A stretch of 64,000 nt of DNA from Rhodococcus globerulus NBRC 14531 (lineage in GTDB: Bacteria; Actinomycetota; Actinomycetes; Mycobacteriales; Mycobacteriaceae), in NCBI RefSeq assembly GCF_001894805.1, contig NZ_BCWX01000011.1:42245-106244 (forward strand), in the 5' to 3' direction. Within the stretch, counting starts at the first letter, position 1. The number at the start of each line of letters is the position of its first letter. Position numbers and translations under genes: made by a program. The notes under the pieces were generated by a model. The model was not told where the DNA came from, searched no databases, and saw only the letters and a program-made list of their open reading frames with translations. This document shows, in pieces, positions 25,974 to 34,718 of the stretch.

Positions 25974-27294
25974 GGTCGGTCTCCTCCGCTACTTCCGGAC
26001 GCATTGCCAGCCCGACGCGGTCGGTCAGGCAGGTCGCCACTCGAACGAGTGCCTGGTCGGCGTGCGCGGGCGCGATGAGCTGGATCCCGAGGGGTAGGCC
26101 GTGTGCACCGCGTCCTGCGGGCAGCCCGACAGCGGGACAGCCACTCACGCTCGCCAGCTTGTTGAAGACGGGATCTCCGGTGCTGGTCAGTCCGGCCGGC
26201 GCTTCCCCGGGTGCTGCAAGGGTCAGCAAGAGGTCCACATCGCCGAAGGCCTTGGCGACGAATGATCGAGCGGAACGCAGCACTAGACGTGCCTGCTGGA
26301 TCTCGCTCGACTGCGCGGTACGGCCCGCGTACAGGAAGGCCTGCAGTTGGTCACTGACCCTTTCCGGGTGGGATCGGTGGATCTTCTCGGTGAGGGCGGC
26401 GGACGCCTCAGTCGACATGATGAGCGTGTGCGCGTCGTCGAGATCTGCCATTTCCGGTGGTACCTCGATCTGGCGGAGATCCGCCACCACGTGTCGCAGG
26501 CTCGACCCGAACTCCTCGAGCAACGCTGCAGCAGCGGGGCTCGCCCGGTCTGCCCATGGCGGACGCAGCACGCCAATTCGTATGTCCTGCAACGCGGGCA
26601 GAACCGTCGCGGAGGGGGTGTGGGCACCATCCGAGGCAAGGGACTCGTCGAGGGCGCCCAGCCACGCCGGATGCCGCGCGAAGCCACCTACGGTGTCGAA
26701 TGTGAGCGCCACCGGAAGTACCCCGTCGAATGGCCATCGGCCGTAGGTTGGCTTGAGCGTGAAGACACCGCAGAACGAACCGGGACGCAGTACCGAGCCC
26801 GCGGTCTGGGTGCCAAGGGCCAGTGGCACCTGCCCGTCTGCGACCGCGGCGGCCGAGCCGCTCGACGATCCGCCAGGGGTGTGTTCCAGCCCGTGGGGAT
26901 TGCGGGTGTTCGTCGGGCGATACGTGGCGAACTCTGTGGTAGTCGTCTTGCCGAGGATCACTGCCCCGTCGCGGCGGAGCCGCCGGACAACTTTCGCGTC
27001 ACGTTCGGGCTGCCACCCCGCCCACAGTTCGGAGCCGTAGCCGGTGGGTTGATCAGCGGTCTCGATGATGTCCTTGAGACCGAACGGGATCCCATGCAGT
27101 GCCGACCGTCGTGGCTCGGAGTCTCGCGATCGGGCCTGCTCCAGGGCAAGTTCCGGATCGAGGTGAGCCCACGCCCTAATTATGTTGTCGCGCTGGTCGA
27201 TTCGTTCCAGACAGTGCTCGACCGCGGAGACGCTGAGGTTCTCGTCGGTTAAGATGTTCGCGAACGGGGAGGTGGCGCCGGACAACGCGATCAC
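25966..27294 (-). CDS. Amidase-signature family amidase
   Basis: 442 residues with the Ser-cisSer-Lys machinery of the amidase-signature family. Lys74 lies in GIPFGLKDII, the Gly/Ser-rich loop is TPGGSSSGSAAAVADGQVPLALGTQTAGSVLRPG, the cis-Ser is around 143-145 and the nucleophile is Ser167. It hydrolyses an amide to acid and amine or ammonia. Inside a Rieske/extradiol operon this points to an amide-bearing or N-heterocyclic substrate, where ring opening leaves an amide. ATG-type start at 27294, overlapping the dioxygenase stop (ATGA). Confidence 0.88.
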   Translation of the reverse strand: MIALSGATSPFANILTDENLSVSAVEHCLERIDQRDNIIRAWAHLDPELALEQARSRDSEPRRSALHGIPFGLKDIIETADQPTGYGSELWAGWQPERDAKVVRRLRRDGAVILGKTTTTEFATYRPTNTRNPHGLEHTPGGSSSGSAAAVADGQVPLALGTQTAGSVLRPGSFCGVFTLKPTYGRWPFDGVLPVALTFDTVGGFARHPAWLGALDESLASDGAHTPSATVLPALQDIRIGVLRPPWADRASPAAAALLEEFGSSLRHVVADLRQIEVPPEMADLDDAHTLIMSTEASAALTEKIHRSHPERVSDQLQAFLYAGRTAQSSEIQQARLVLRSARSFVAKAFGDVDLLLTLAAPGEAPAGLTSTGDPVFNKLASVSGCPAVGLPAGRGAHGLPLGIQLIAPAHADQALVRVATCLTDRVGLAMRPEVAEETDRA

Positions 27295-28169
27295 CCCGCC
27301 TTCTGCGGCTCGTGGCCCCAGCGTGACGGCGATCGGAAGGTCTTGACTTCCCAGTCGTCGGAGTTCACCTTCTCGCCGCCGTACCCGATTTCGATTCCGA
27401 AGCCCGACGGGGTACGTAGGTAGAACGAGGTGACACCGTCGTTGGTATGGCGGCCGAATGTCATCTGCAGTGCGATGCCGGCCTCGTTGACGATGTCGTA
27501 CGCACGACCGACGTCGTCAAGTGACGCCACCTCTAGCATGAGGTGGTTGAAGTCCCCACCCTTGAAGCTGAAGCACTCGTTCATCAGGGCCAAGCTGTGA
27601 TGACGAGCATTGCAGTGCATAAAGGTCGCGTCCGCGCCGTCCCACACGATGTAGTCCGTCAATTGGAACCCGAGGACCCGGGTGTAGAAATCGACTGCCG
27701 CCGGGTAGTCCTTGCACATGAGGACGACGTGACCGAGACCGAGTTCACCGGTCACGAAACCACCGATGACGCGGCCCTGCTCCAGAGGGAGGTGATCGAC
27801 GGTCGGCCCGAAGCAGACCTCGTTTGGGAATCCGTCTCTGTCGACGAATCGGAAGGCCGCCAGCGCCATTCGCTCCTCCGGCGCAACTGTGTTGGTCCAT
27901 TCGACAGCGATACCTTCGGCGCTCACTCGCTCTGCCGTCTCCTGGAGTTCTTGGGGGCTGTCGACCTCCCACATGATGGTCCGGATCCGGTCCTCGGAGG
28001 CGGGGTACAGCGCGATGCGGTGATGACGATCGTCGATTCGGATCAACAGCGGGTCTTGATCGGACTCGCGAGGTCGGGCGTGAAGCCCGAGAAGGTCGAC
28101 CAGCACGTGGCGCCAAGCCTCGAGATCGGTGACGTCGACGCTCAGAGCGCCCAGACGGGAAATACTCAT
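27291..28169 (-). CDS. Type I extradiol ring-cleavage dioxygenase (BphC/HsaC-like)
   Basis: 292-residue two-domain VOC enzyme. The Fe(II) ligands fall at His147 (GHVVLMCKDY), His209 (NHLMLEV) and Glu260 (GFGIEIGYGG), almost the same positions as His146/His210/Glu260 of BphC. His241 and Tyr250, second-shell catalytic residues of BphC, are present at equivalent positions. It cleaves the ring of a bicyclic or substituted catechol next to the hydroxyl. The reaction should follow hydroxylation by the operon's Rieske enzyme and precede the meta-cleavage-type hydrolase. Overlaps the amidase start. Confidence 0.9.
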   Translation of the reverse strand: MSISRLGALSVDVTDLEAWRHVLVDLLGLHARPRESDQDPLLIRIDDRHHRIALYPASEDRIRTIMWEVDSPQELQETAERVSAEGIAVEWTNTVAPEERMALAAFRFVDRDGFPNEVCFGPTVDHLPLEQGRVIGGFVTGELGLGHVVLMCKDYPAAVDFYTRVLGFQLTDYIVWDGADATFMHCNARHHSLALMNECFSFKGGDFNHLMLEVASLDDVGRAYDIVNEAGIALQMTFGRHTNDGVTSFYLRTPSGFGIEIGYGGEKVNSDDWEVKTFRSPSRWGHEPQKAG

Positions 28170-28222
28170 CTCTTGCCTCTGTTCGGAAGTCGAACTGCAT
28201 CACGGCGCAGCTCGATCGTGAT

Positions 28223-29278
28223 CTAGCTGGGAAGGAACTGCTCGGCGTGGATTCGCTCCGCCGGCATTCCTAGTTCGAGCAGGCGTTCCTCGGCTGCCTG
28301 CAGCATCCCCGGAGGACCGCACAGGTATGCGGAAGTCTGCGGATGCGCGACGTCCTCGGAGGTCAGGACGCTGACGGGATTGCCCATCAGTATGTCGGGT
28401 GCTACAACGGGCTCGTCGACAACAACTCGGACCCCCAGATTGCGCATGAAGCTCTGGCGCGCGTCGAGTTCGTCCAGGTGAAACAGGTCGGACTCTCGGG
28501 TGCAGCCGAAGACCAGCCGTATCGGAGAATCGGTGCGTGCAGTCTGCAGCGTCTCGAGCATCGAGAGCATCGGAGCCAGACCGGTGCCGCCCGCGATCAT
28601 CAGGGTCGGTCCCGGATCGTCCGCGAGCCCGAATCCCCCGATTGGCCCTTCCAACTCGATCAGATCGCCGATCGCGACAGTGTTCCGCAGGTAGTCCGAC
28701 ATTGCGCCGGAAGGGAGCACTCGGATCGTGAACGTCAGCTTCTTGCGCTCGCGCTCACCTGATGCCATTGAGTACGAGCGCCACTCCTCGGTATCGGGGA
28801 CGCGCATCCTCACGTACTGACCTGCCCGAAACGAGAAGCGAACCGACTTCGGGAGTTTGAGCTGCAACTCCACCACCGACTCGCCGAGCCAGGTGACCGC
28901 ACCGACCTTCGAGGTGGTGCCGATCACCGGGTATTCGTCCAGCATGGCTGCCGGGTAGTCGAGCTCCACCTCGGACTCCGAGAAGGCGTGCGACTGACAC
29001 AGCAGCCGGTGGCCGGCGGCCATCTCGTCCTGCCGCAGCGAGTACACCCGCCCCTCGGGCATCACAATGTCACCACACGCGACCCGACCGACGCAGGTTC
29101 CGCAAGTGCCGATGGTGCACTGACTGACCAGCCGGACACCGGCCGAGTTCGCTGCTTCGAGAATGGTGGCACCGGCCGGCACCGCGATGGTCTTGGTTCC
29201 GTCCGCGAACTTCAGATGGACGTTGTTCTCAGTGGTCACTGCATGCTCCGGAATTGCGTCAGTCGGGGCGATCGACAT
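28223..29278 (-). CDS. Rieske oxygenase reductase (2Fe-2S ferredoxin, FAD, NAD domains)
   Basis: 351 residues. An N-terminal plant-type ferredoxin has the cluster CTIGTCGTC plus a later Cys in HRLLCQSHA. Next comes an FAD domain with RSYSMAS (the RxYS motif) and an NAD domain with IAGGTGLAPMLSMLE and the terminal YLCGPPGMLQAAEE. This BenC/AntC-like layout passes electrons from NADH to the oxygenase encoded just upstream, with no separate ferredoxin needed. ATG 29278 follows the oxygenase stop by 2 bp. Upstream in-frame residues lie within the oxygenase gene and were excluded. Confidence 0.9.
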   Translation of the reverse strand: MSIAPTDAIPEHAVTTENNVHLKFADGTKTIAVPAGATILEAANSAGVRLVSQCTIGTCGTCVGRVACGDIVMPEGRVYSLRQDEMAAGHRLLCQSHAFSESEVELDYPAAMLDEYPVIGTTSKVGAVTWLGESVVELQLKLPKSVRFSFRAGQYVRMRVPDTEEWRSYSMASGERERKKLTFTIRVLPSGAMSDYLRNTVAIGDLIELEGPIGGFGLADDPGPTLMIAGGTGLAPMLSMLETLQTARTDSPIRLVFGCTRESDLFHLDELDARQSFMRNLGVRVVVDEPVVAPDILMGNPVSVLTSEDVAHPQTSAYLCGPPGMLQAAEERLLELGMPAERIHAEQFLPS

Positions 29279-29280
29279 GG

Positions 29281-30474
29281 TCAGTCCTCGTCCTGGAATG
29301 GCGACTCGAAGAAGCCACGCGGATGGCGCGCAGCCATCTTTCGCCAAGCAATGATGGAATAGTCCATGTCGCAAAGCATTTCGTTGTTCCAGCCGTCAAA
29401 CCGGGTGTAATGCTCCTCTGTGGCTTCACGGGCGAAGACGTCGCTGTTATTGAAGCCTTCGAGCGCCAGCGGCAGCATGAAGTTGTCGTACTTGAAGTTG
29501 AACTCGGCGATGTCCTCGTCGGTGGTCGCACGCGTGGCGAGCACCTCCCAGTACTCGTGGTGGTGATCGTCGATCGGCACGTAGAACTCGTATTGGACGA
29601 CGTCCGTGATGGGCCAGTGCTCCACCATGAGGACGCCCGGAACCCACAGCGAGGTACGAAAGTAATGCGGCACCGTGCCGCGCGCCTTCATGTTGACCTT
29701 GGGGTTGTCCAGCACGGGCTGGTAGAGGTCTGGGCAGTCGTACCGGTTCATCACGCCCTTCGGTCCATCAGGAATGTCGATCTCCTCGGTCGCCGAATCG
29801 GTGAGGGCGTTGACGCCGAGCGGTAGTGCGCGGTCCAGCGCAACCAGGATCTGGTTGTCCCAGTGCACGAGGAGGTGACCCGGGTCAAGGCCGTTCTCCG
29901 CCGCGAGACGCCAGTTCCCGACCAGCTTGCGGTGGATGCCTCTAATGACGATGCCCTCGTCCAGGAGGTGCGGTACCGGAGTGTTGTTGGGGTCGTTGGT
30001 GACTGGAGCAGGAAGGTCGCTGCTGAGCGGCGGCGGGGTCCCGTAATCCTCGTCTCCGACGAACACGTAAATGATTCCGTTGGCTTCCTCGGCGGGGTAC
30101 GTGCGGATGCCGGCGTTACCGATCAGCGAGTCGTCGGGATTGCCGACGATCGTCGTGAGGCTGCCGTCCTCGAGGCCGTAGGTAAATCCGTGATACCAGC
30201 ACGTGATGGTGCCCTCGGACAGGCACATCGGCTTGGCCGAGAGCTTCACTCCGCGATGGATGCAGCGATCCGATACCGCGTAGGCCTTGCCCGCCGAGCG
30301 GCGCACGGCGATGTCGTGCCCGCCGATAGTAACGCCTTTGGCGGTGCCGTCTTCGAGTTCGTCGGAGAGCAGTGCGGGGTACCAGTGGTTGGCGTAGCCC
30401 CAATCGGCCTTGACATAGGGCGCGTATTGGCGGGTGACGCCGGCAGACGAGCCGCTGTGAGACGACGTAGTCAT
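29281..30474 (-). CDS. Rieske non-haem iron oxygenase, large subunit (CarAa-like)
   Basis: 397 residues. The Rieske cluster is Cys71/His73 (RCIHRGVKLS) and Cys92/His95 (TCWYHGFTY). The mononuclear iron site is in NGLDPGHLLVH (bridging Asp197, ligands His200 and His204), with an acidic ligand near FNNSDV. The segment order, ITCWYHGFTY, WRLAAENGLDPGH and MALEGFNN-like LALEGFNNSDV, is most like the carbazole 1,9a-dioxygenase CarAa and related N-heterocycle oxygenases. No small subunit gene is present, as in that homotrimeric group. The start has a GGAGGT site at -8. First gene of the operon; substrate unproven. Confidence 0.88.
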   Translation of the reverse strand: MTTSSHSGSSAGVTRQYAPYVKADWGYANHWYPALLSDELEDGTAKGVTIGGHDIAVRRSAGKAYAVSDRCIHRGVKLSAKPMCLSEGTITCWYHGFTYGLEDGSLTTIVGNPDDSLIGNAGIRTYPAEEANGIIYVFVGDEDYGTPPPLSSDLPAPVTNDPNNTPVPHLLDEGIVIRGIHRKLVGNWRLAAENGLDPGHLLVHWDNQILVALDRALPLGVNALTDSATEEIDIPDGPKGVMNRYDCPDLYQPVLDNPKVNMKARGTVPHYFRTSLWVPGVLMVEHWPITDVVQYEFYVPIDDHHHEYWEVLATRATTDEDIAEFNFKYDNFMLPLALEGFNNSDVFAREATEEHYTRFDGWNNEMLCDMDYSIIAWRKMAARHPRGFFESPFQDED

Positions 30475-30754
30475 CGAAGAGACCTCCGTGTGGTCTGGAT
30501 GGATTGGCTTTTGCGCTGGGTGAATGTGCCAGCTGCGCGATGGTCCGGGCTGTGGGCCGCAGGTTGTGTAGAAGTTGAAACACCTTGGGTGTTGCGAGTC
30601 ACAGTATCAGTTATTCATGAAGTGTCAATAGATTTTCTATGAATGATCTCCGAATGAGTGCAGCAGTTACCCCTGATACCGTTGCAATTAACCGCGCATC
30701 CCTCCAGCTACCGCGCCACGCAGGTCATCCGCCGAGCGAATAGAGAAAGAGAAC
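30475..30754. promoter_or_regulatory. Divergent promoter region of the Rieske operon and the MarR-like gene
   Basis: This 280-bp gap drives the leftward Rieske operon and the rightward regulator. Its centre (about 30605-30660) is AT-richer than the surroundings. It holds an ATTCAT/ATGAAT inverted repeat with arms at 30613-30618 and 30639-30644, a possible regulator site. Promoter boxes could not be fixed by eye. Confidence 0.45.
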
Positions 30755-31411
30755 ATGAGCATCACCGACCCCCAGTCGCCCGGAGAGCCCGATTCACTGG
30801 CGCGGGGACGTCGCTGGCACCTCGCGGAGAATGCCTATGAGGAAGCGCTCACAGCATTCGAGTTCGCAATTCTGCAAGTAGAGGGCGGATTCCAGCGTTT
30901 TGCGGTCCAGTCGATCCGCGTCGCAGCCGAAATCGATCTAGGGTTCAACGAGGTCGTGGCTCTACACGTCGTACGGATGCAGGAACGATCGAAGGACACC
31001 GCAACGATTGCGCAGCTGACCAACCGCGACGATTTACCGAACCTGCAGTACAATCTGCGCAAACTGGTGAGCATTGGTCTTCTCGAACGCACCAAGTCCG
31101 GCACCTCGTCGGTCTTCACAGTTACCGCGAAGGGTCGCGAGATCACCGATCGTTACGCACTACTGCGTCGACAAACCCTGGTGTCAAACCTCGAGGAATT
31201 GAGCGACATCACCACCAAGATGAACCATGCAGTTCGATCGATGCAGGTGCTCACCGGCCTCTACGAAGCGGCCAGTCGCGAGCTCGCCACTATAAACACC
31301 GCTGTGCTGTTCGAACCCCTGCCCGACGCGGGGACTCCGGCCGAAACCACTGCCCAACCGAAGAAGACGGCCGGAAAACCTAAGCTACAGGCGAAGCACA
31401 CCCATTCCTGA
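30755..31411 (+). CDS. MarR-like winged-helix regulator
   Basis: 218 residues. The central winged-helix region reads FNEVVALHVVRMQERSKDTATIAQLTNRDDLPNLQYNLRKLVSIGLLERTKSGTSSVFTVTAKGREITDRYALLRR, typical of MarR-type proteins with a wing and a terminal dimerisation helix. The C-terminal tail is Lys/Pro/Thr-rich and probably disordered. It is divergent from the Rieske operon and so is the best candidate for its regulator, with an aromatic or heterocyclic ligand. ATG 30755 has an AGAGAAAGAG site. Confidence 0.78.
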   Translation: MSITDPQSPGEPDSLARGRRWHLAENAYEEALTAFEFAILQVEGGFQRFAVQSIRVAAEIDLGFNEVVALHVVRMQERSKDTATIAQLTNRDDLPNLQYNLRKLVSIGLLERTKSGTSSVFTVTAKGREITDRYALLRRQTLVSNLEELSDITTKMNHAVRSMQVLTGLYEAASRELATINTAVLFEPLPDAGTPAETTAQPKKTAGKPKLQAKHTHS

Positions 31412-31423
31412 CTTCATTCGCCG

Positions 31424-32161
31424 TCAGGACAAGAGCCGCTCGATCACAGCCCGCGCGGCCAGCGCCTTCTCGCCGTACTCTTGATAGAGGTCCGAGGTCA
31501 GGCGAGATGCCGGACCGGAGACGCTGAAGCACCCACGCACAGCGCCACCCCGCCCACGTAAGGCGACCGCGACGGCCGCAATGCCGTCGTGCAGTCCCTG
31601 ATCAGTCACGGCGTACCCACGGCGGCGGATCTCCGCGATCTCCCGCCGCAATACCTCCGGATCGGTCACGGTGCGGCCGGTTAGCGGGGCCAGCTCGGCC
31701 GACAGAAACTCCTCGATCTCGACGTCCAGAAGCGATGCGAGGTACGCCTTACCGTTCGACGACGCATGCAAGGGCAGTCTTGTCCCCAACGGAAGAAAAG
31801 CCCGCAACTGGTGGGCACTGTCGAGACGCTCGACCAGCACCAACTCGTCCCCCTCTGGAACCGCCAGATGAACAGTCTCCCCCGTCTCGGTCTGCAGCCG
31901 ACTCAACTCCGGCAGTGCCACGTCACGTAGGTCGTCTCCCGCCGAGAGGGCACTGCCCAGGCTGAAGGCTCGACCAGTGATCACCCACCGCCCCGGATCG
32001 TTGGTCGCGGCGCGAAGCCAGCCGGCGTCAGCGAGGGTCTTGAGACATCGCTGAACCGTGCTCTTTGGAACGTCGAGCCGCTTGCTCAGCTCGGACAGGC
32101 CGACGGGCTGTGTGGCTGCAACCTCCTCGAATACTCGAAGTGCGGTGAGGACGCTGTTCAT
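31424..32161 (-). CDS. IclR-family regulator
   Basis: 245 residues. The N-terminal winged helix is PVGLSELSKRLDVPKSTVQRCLKTLADAGWLR. The C-terminal ligand domain shows the IclR patterns LRAFLPLGTRLPLHASSNGKAYLA and RGYAVTDQGLHDGIAAVAVALRG. It is divergent from the CoA ligase-hydratase pair, with TGGACC/GGTCCA sites between them, so it probably controls that pair. It converges on the MarR-like gene with a 12-bp gap. IclR proteins often respond to aromatic or short acids. Confidence 0.88.
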   Translation of the reverse strand: MNSVLTALRVFEEVAATQPVGLSELSKRLDVPKSTVQRCLKTLADAGWLRAATNDPGRWVITGRAFSLGSALSAGDDLRDVALPELSRLQTETGETVHLAVPEGDELVLVERLDSAHQLRAFLPLGTRLPLHASSNGKAYLASLLDVEIEEFLSAELAPLTGRTVTDPEVLRREIAEIRRRGYAVTDQGLHDGIAAVAVALRGRGGAVRGCFSVSGPASRLTSDLYQEYGEKALAARAVIERLLS

Positions 32162-32216
32162 TCAAGACCTTTCACACACGTCGGTTGACTGCGAGCAGTG
32201 CGGGCTATACGTTATC

Positions 32217-32254
32217 TGGACCACAATGTAGCACAACGGTCCATATAGTGGACC
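32217..32254. promoter_or_regulatory. IclR operator candidate: three TGGACC/GGTCCA half-sites
   Basis: TGGACC at 32217-32222, GGTCCA at 32238-32243 and TGGACC at 32249-32254 lie in the 132-bp gap between iclR and the CoA ligase gene. The last two form a perfect 6-5-6 inverted repeat. The arrangement suits dimer-of-dimers binding as known for IclR proteins. Confidence 0.6.
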
Positions 32255-32293
32255 GAACCTGCCTAGTAGGATTTCGAGAAAGGGCCGTCGCCG

Positions 32294-33724
32294 ATGACCA
32301 TTCTTATACCTCGACCGCTTCTGGCATCGCTCGTCAATCCGGACGCCTGCGTCGACAACCGCAGCGCGGTGCGTGTCGGGGGCGACGCACTCTCCCGCTC
32401 CGAATTGATCGCTGCGGCTGCTGCCGTGGCCGACGAGATCGCCGGCGCCACAAGGGTTGCCATCGATGCAACTGCAACCATCGAGACTGTCATCGCGGTG
32501 ACGGGATGCCTCTTGGCCGGCGTGGCGGCGGTTCCGGTGCCACCGGACTCGGGGCCAGCCGAACGGAACCACATCCTGAAGGACTCGAACTCACAACTCT
32601 GGCTCGGAGGTCAGCGAGAGGGGGTCACGCTCCCCCGCGTCCCGATCGATGCGCGAGCGCGGTCAGGGTCGACGCACCGCGAACCCGACCCCGGAACTAC
32701 CGCGATGATCATGTACACCTCAGGAACGACCGGTGCCCCGAAGGGCGTCGTGCTCTCCCGTGCTGCTGTGGCGGCGGGACTGGACGGACTCGCCGAGGCC
32801 TGGGACTGGAGTCCGGACGACACCCTCGTCCACGGGCTACCACTGTTCCACGTGCACGGGCTCATCCTCGGCGTCGTGGGAGCACTCCGGCACGGCTCAC
32901 CTCTCGTGCACACAGTGCGTCCCTCTCCGGACGCGTATGCAGAAGCGGGCGGTTCACTGTACTTCGGCGTCCCCACCGTGTGGTCTCGAATGTGCGCCGA
33001 CGAGTCGACTGCCCGAGCCCTCGCCTCCGCGAGACTCCTCGTTTCAGGCAGTGCTCCCCTGCCAGTGCCCGTCTTCGAGCGCCTGACTGCTCTCACCGGG
33101 TCTGCTCCGATCGAGCGCTACGGGATGAGTGAGACCCTCATCACACTGAGCACCCGGTTCGACGGCGAACGACGACCCGGTTGGGTCGGGTTTCCGATCA
33201 AGGGAGTCACAACCCGACTACGGGACCAGTCCGGCAATCTCGTGCCGCATGACGGAGAAACCCTCGGACAGTTGGAGATCGCGGGACCGACCCTCTTCGA
33301 CGGCTATCTCGGCAATTTCGATAAAACAGCCGAATCGATAACCGACGACGGCTGGTTCAAGACTGGCGACATCGCCATTGCGGACGGCGACTTCCACCGC
33401 ATCGTGGGACGGGAGTCGATCGACATGATCAAATCCGGTGGCTACCGGATCGGTGCCGGCGAGGTGGAACAGGCCCTTCTAAGCCACCCCGGCGTCCGAG
33501 AGTCCGCGGTCATCGGCGTGGCGGACGACGATCTCGGACAGCGGATCGTAGCCTACGTAGTCGGTGACTGTCCCGATCATAGCGAGCTCTCGAACTTCGT
33601 CGCTCAGACCCTGTCAGTTCACAAGCGTCCCCGAGAAATTCGCGTTGTAGACGCCCTTCCACGCAATGCCATGGGAAAGGTGCAGAAGAAGCTGCTCATC
33701 GAGGACTTCGAGGCGGACAGATGA
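32294..33724 (+). CDS. Acyl-CoA synthetase, malonyl-CoA-synthetase-like (MatB type)
   Basis: 476-residue AMP-forming CoA ligase. The P-loop-like motif MIMYTSGTTGAPKGVVLS, the HGLPLFHVHGLILG segment typical of MatB-like enzymes, YGMSE, the hinge WFKTGDIA and the terminal catalytic lysine segment LPRNAMGKVQKK are all present. It activates a small carboxylic or dicarboxylic acid to its CoA ester. It overlaps the enoyl-CoA hydratase by 4 bp (ATGA) and is controlled by the divergent IclR. It may activate an acid released by the neighbouring ring-cleavage pathway. Confidence 0.85.
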   Translation: MTILIPRPLLASLVNPDACVDNRSAVRVGGDALSRSELIAAAAAVADEIAGATRVAIDATATIETVIAVTGCLLAGVAAVPVPPDSGPAERNHILKDSNSQLWLGGQREGVTLPRVPIDARARSGSTHREPDPGTTAMIMYTSGTTGAPKGVVLSRAAVAAGLDGLAEAWDWSPDDTLVHGLPLFHVHGLILGVVGALRHGSPLVHTVRPSPDAYAEAGGSLYFGVPTVWSRMCADESTARALASARLLVSGSAPLPVPVFERLTALTGSAPIERYGMSETLITLSTRFDGERRPGWVGFPIKGVTTRLRDQSGNLVPHDGETLGQLEIAGPTLFDGYLGNFDKTAESITDDGWFKTGDIAIADGDFHRIVGRESIDMIKSGGYRIGAGEVEQALLSHPGVRESAVIGVADDDLGQRIVAYVVGDCPDHSELSNFVAQTLSVHKRPREIRVVDALPRNAMGKVQKKLLIEDFEADR

Positions 33725-34497
33725 GTACGCCCACCCTTCCTGGCAGGATCCAGACCTCTATTGAGCGGCGCGTGGCGGTCATCACGATCGATCATCCCAG
33801 CCGCCATAACGCTCTTACCGGAGAGATGCTCGACGAGCTGACGACCACACTCGCTCGACTCTCGGTCGATCCTGCCGTCTCTGTAGTCATGGTGACCGGC
33901 TCTGGACCGCACTTCTGTGCCGGGATGGACATCCGAGAACTGCGGTCAGCAAGAGAGTCCGGCATCCGCATGGAAGATCGGGTAACCGACGCGGAAGAGG
34001 CACTCGCGGCATTTCCCAAACCGACGGTCGCGGCAATCGCGGGCTACTGCATAGGCGGTGGCGCACAACTCGCGCTCGCGTGCGACATTCGCATTGCCGC
34101 CGAGAACGCCGAGTTCGCGGTGACACCCGCGAAACTCGGCGTGATCTACCCGGCCCGGACGATCACCAGGTTGGTGCGCACCCTGGGGCCAGCAACCGCG
34201 AAACGGCTGGTGATCACCGGTGACCGGGTAGGCGCAGATACTGCACTGACTGCGGGAATCTTCGCGGAGGTCGTACCAGTCGACCGCCTTCGAACACGTG
34301 CGGCGGCGTTGGCGGACACGATCGCCAGCCGATCCTCCATCACCCAGCAGGCAGCAAAAGAGATGATCGACGCTGCGGCTGGTCGGGGAATTGATGGCAA
34401 GCTTGAGCACCGCTGGGCCGTTGCATCCAACCCTGATCTCCAGATCGGTCTCGACGCCTTCCTCGCTGGCAATGCCCCGAAGTTCTCCAATCCATAG
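33721..34497 (+). CDS. Enoyl-CoA hydratase/isomerase family protein
   Basis: 258-residue crotonase-fold enzyme. The oxyanion-hole segments are GPHFCAGMDIRELR and AIAGYCIGGGAQLALACDIRIAAENAEFAVTPAKLGV. The second conserved acid position of classical hydratases falls in PAKLGVIYPART, where the usual PExxxG glutamate is replaced by Ala-Lys, so the chemistry may be isomerase, hydrolase or decarboxylase rather than standard hydration. It is co-translated with the CoA ligase. The coding frame ends just before the IS-disturbed zone that starts near 34.5 kb. Confidence 0.85.
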   Translation: MSTPTLPGRIQTSIERRVAVITIDHPSRHNALTGEMLDELTTTLARLSVDPAVSVVMVTGSGPHFCAGMDIRELRSARESGIRMEDRVTDAEEALAAFPKPTVAAIAGYCIGGGAQLALACDIRIAAENAEFAVTPAKLGVIYPARTITRLVRTLGPATAKRLVITGDRVGADTALTAGIFAEVVPVDRLRTRAAALADTIASRSSITQQAAKEMIDAAAGRGIDGKLEHRWAVASNPDLQIGLDAFLAGNAPKFSNP

Positions 34498-34565
34498 TAT
34501 TTCTCTCAGAGAGCATCCGAATACTCTGAATTTGGGGATCATCGGCGTGCGACAACCGGAAAATG

Positions 34566-34623
34566 AGTGAACTCCTGGTTGGTCAATAGGTGCTTACGCC
34601 ACCGACCCGACTAGGAGTTCACT
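34566..34623. repeat. 11-bp inverted repeat (possible IS end or terminator remnant)
   Basis: AGTGAACTCCT (34566-34576) and AGGAGTTCACT (34613-34623) are exact complements, 36 bp apart. They lie 69 bp after the hydratase stop, where the conserved operon ends and IS-derived debris begins. No transposase fragment is visible between the arms. It could be a small mobile-element scar. Confidence 0.4.
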
Positions 34624-34718
34624 TGTCATCAGCACTCATTTTCCTGTGCCCGTCATGCGCTACCCACGATCAGGGCGAGCCGTGGGTATTCGGCGTCCGG
34701 CTTTCGTCTATCACGGTG

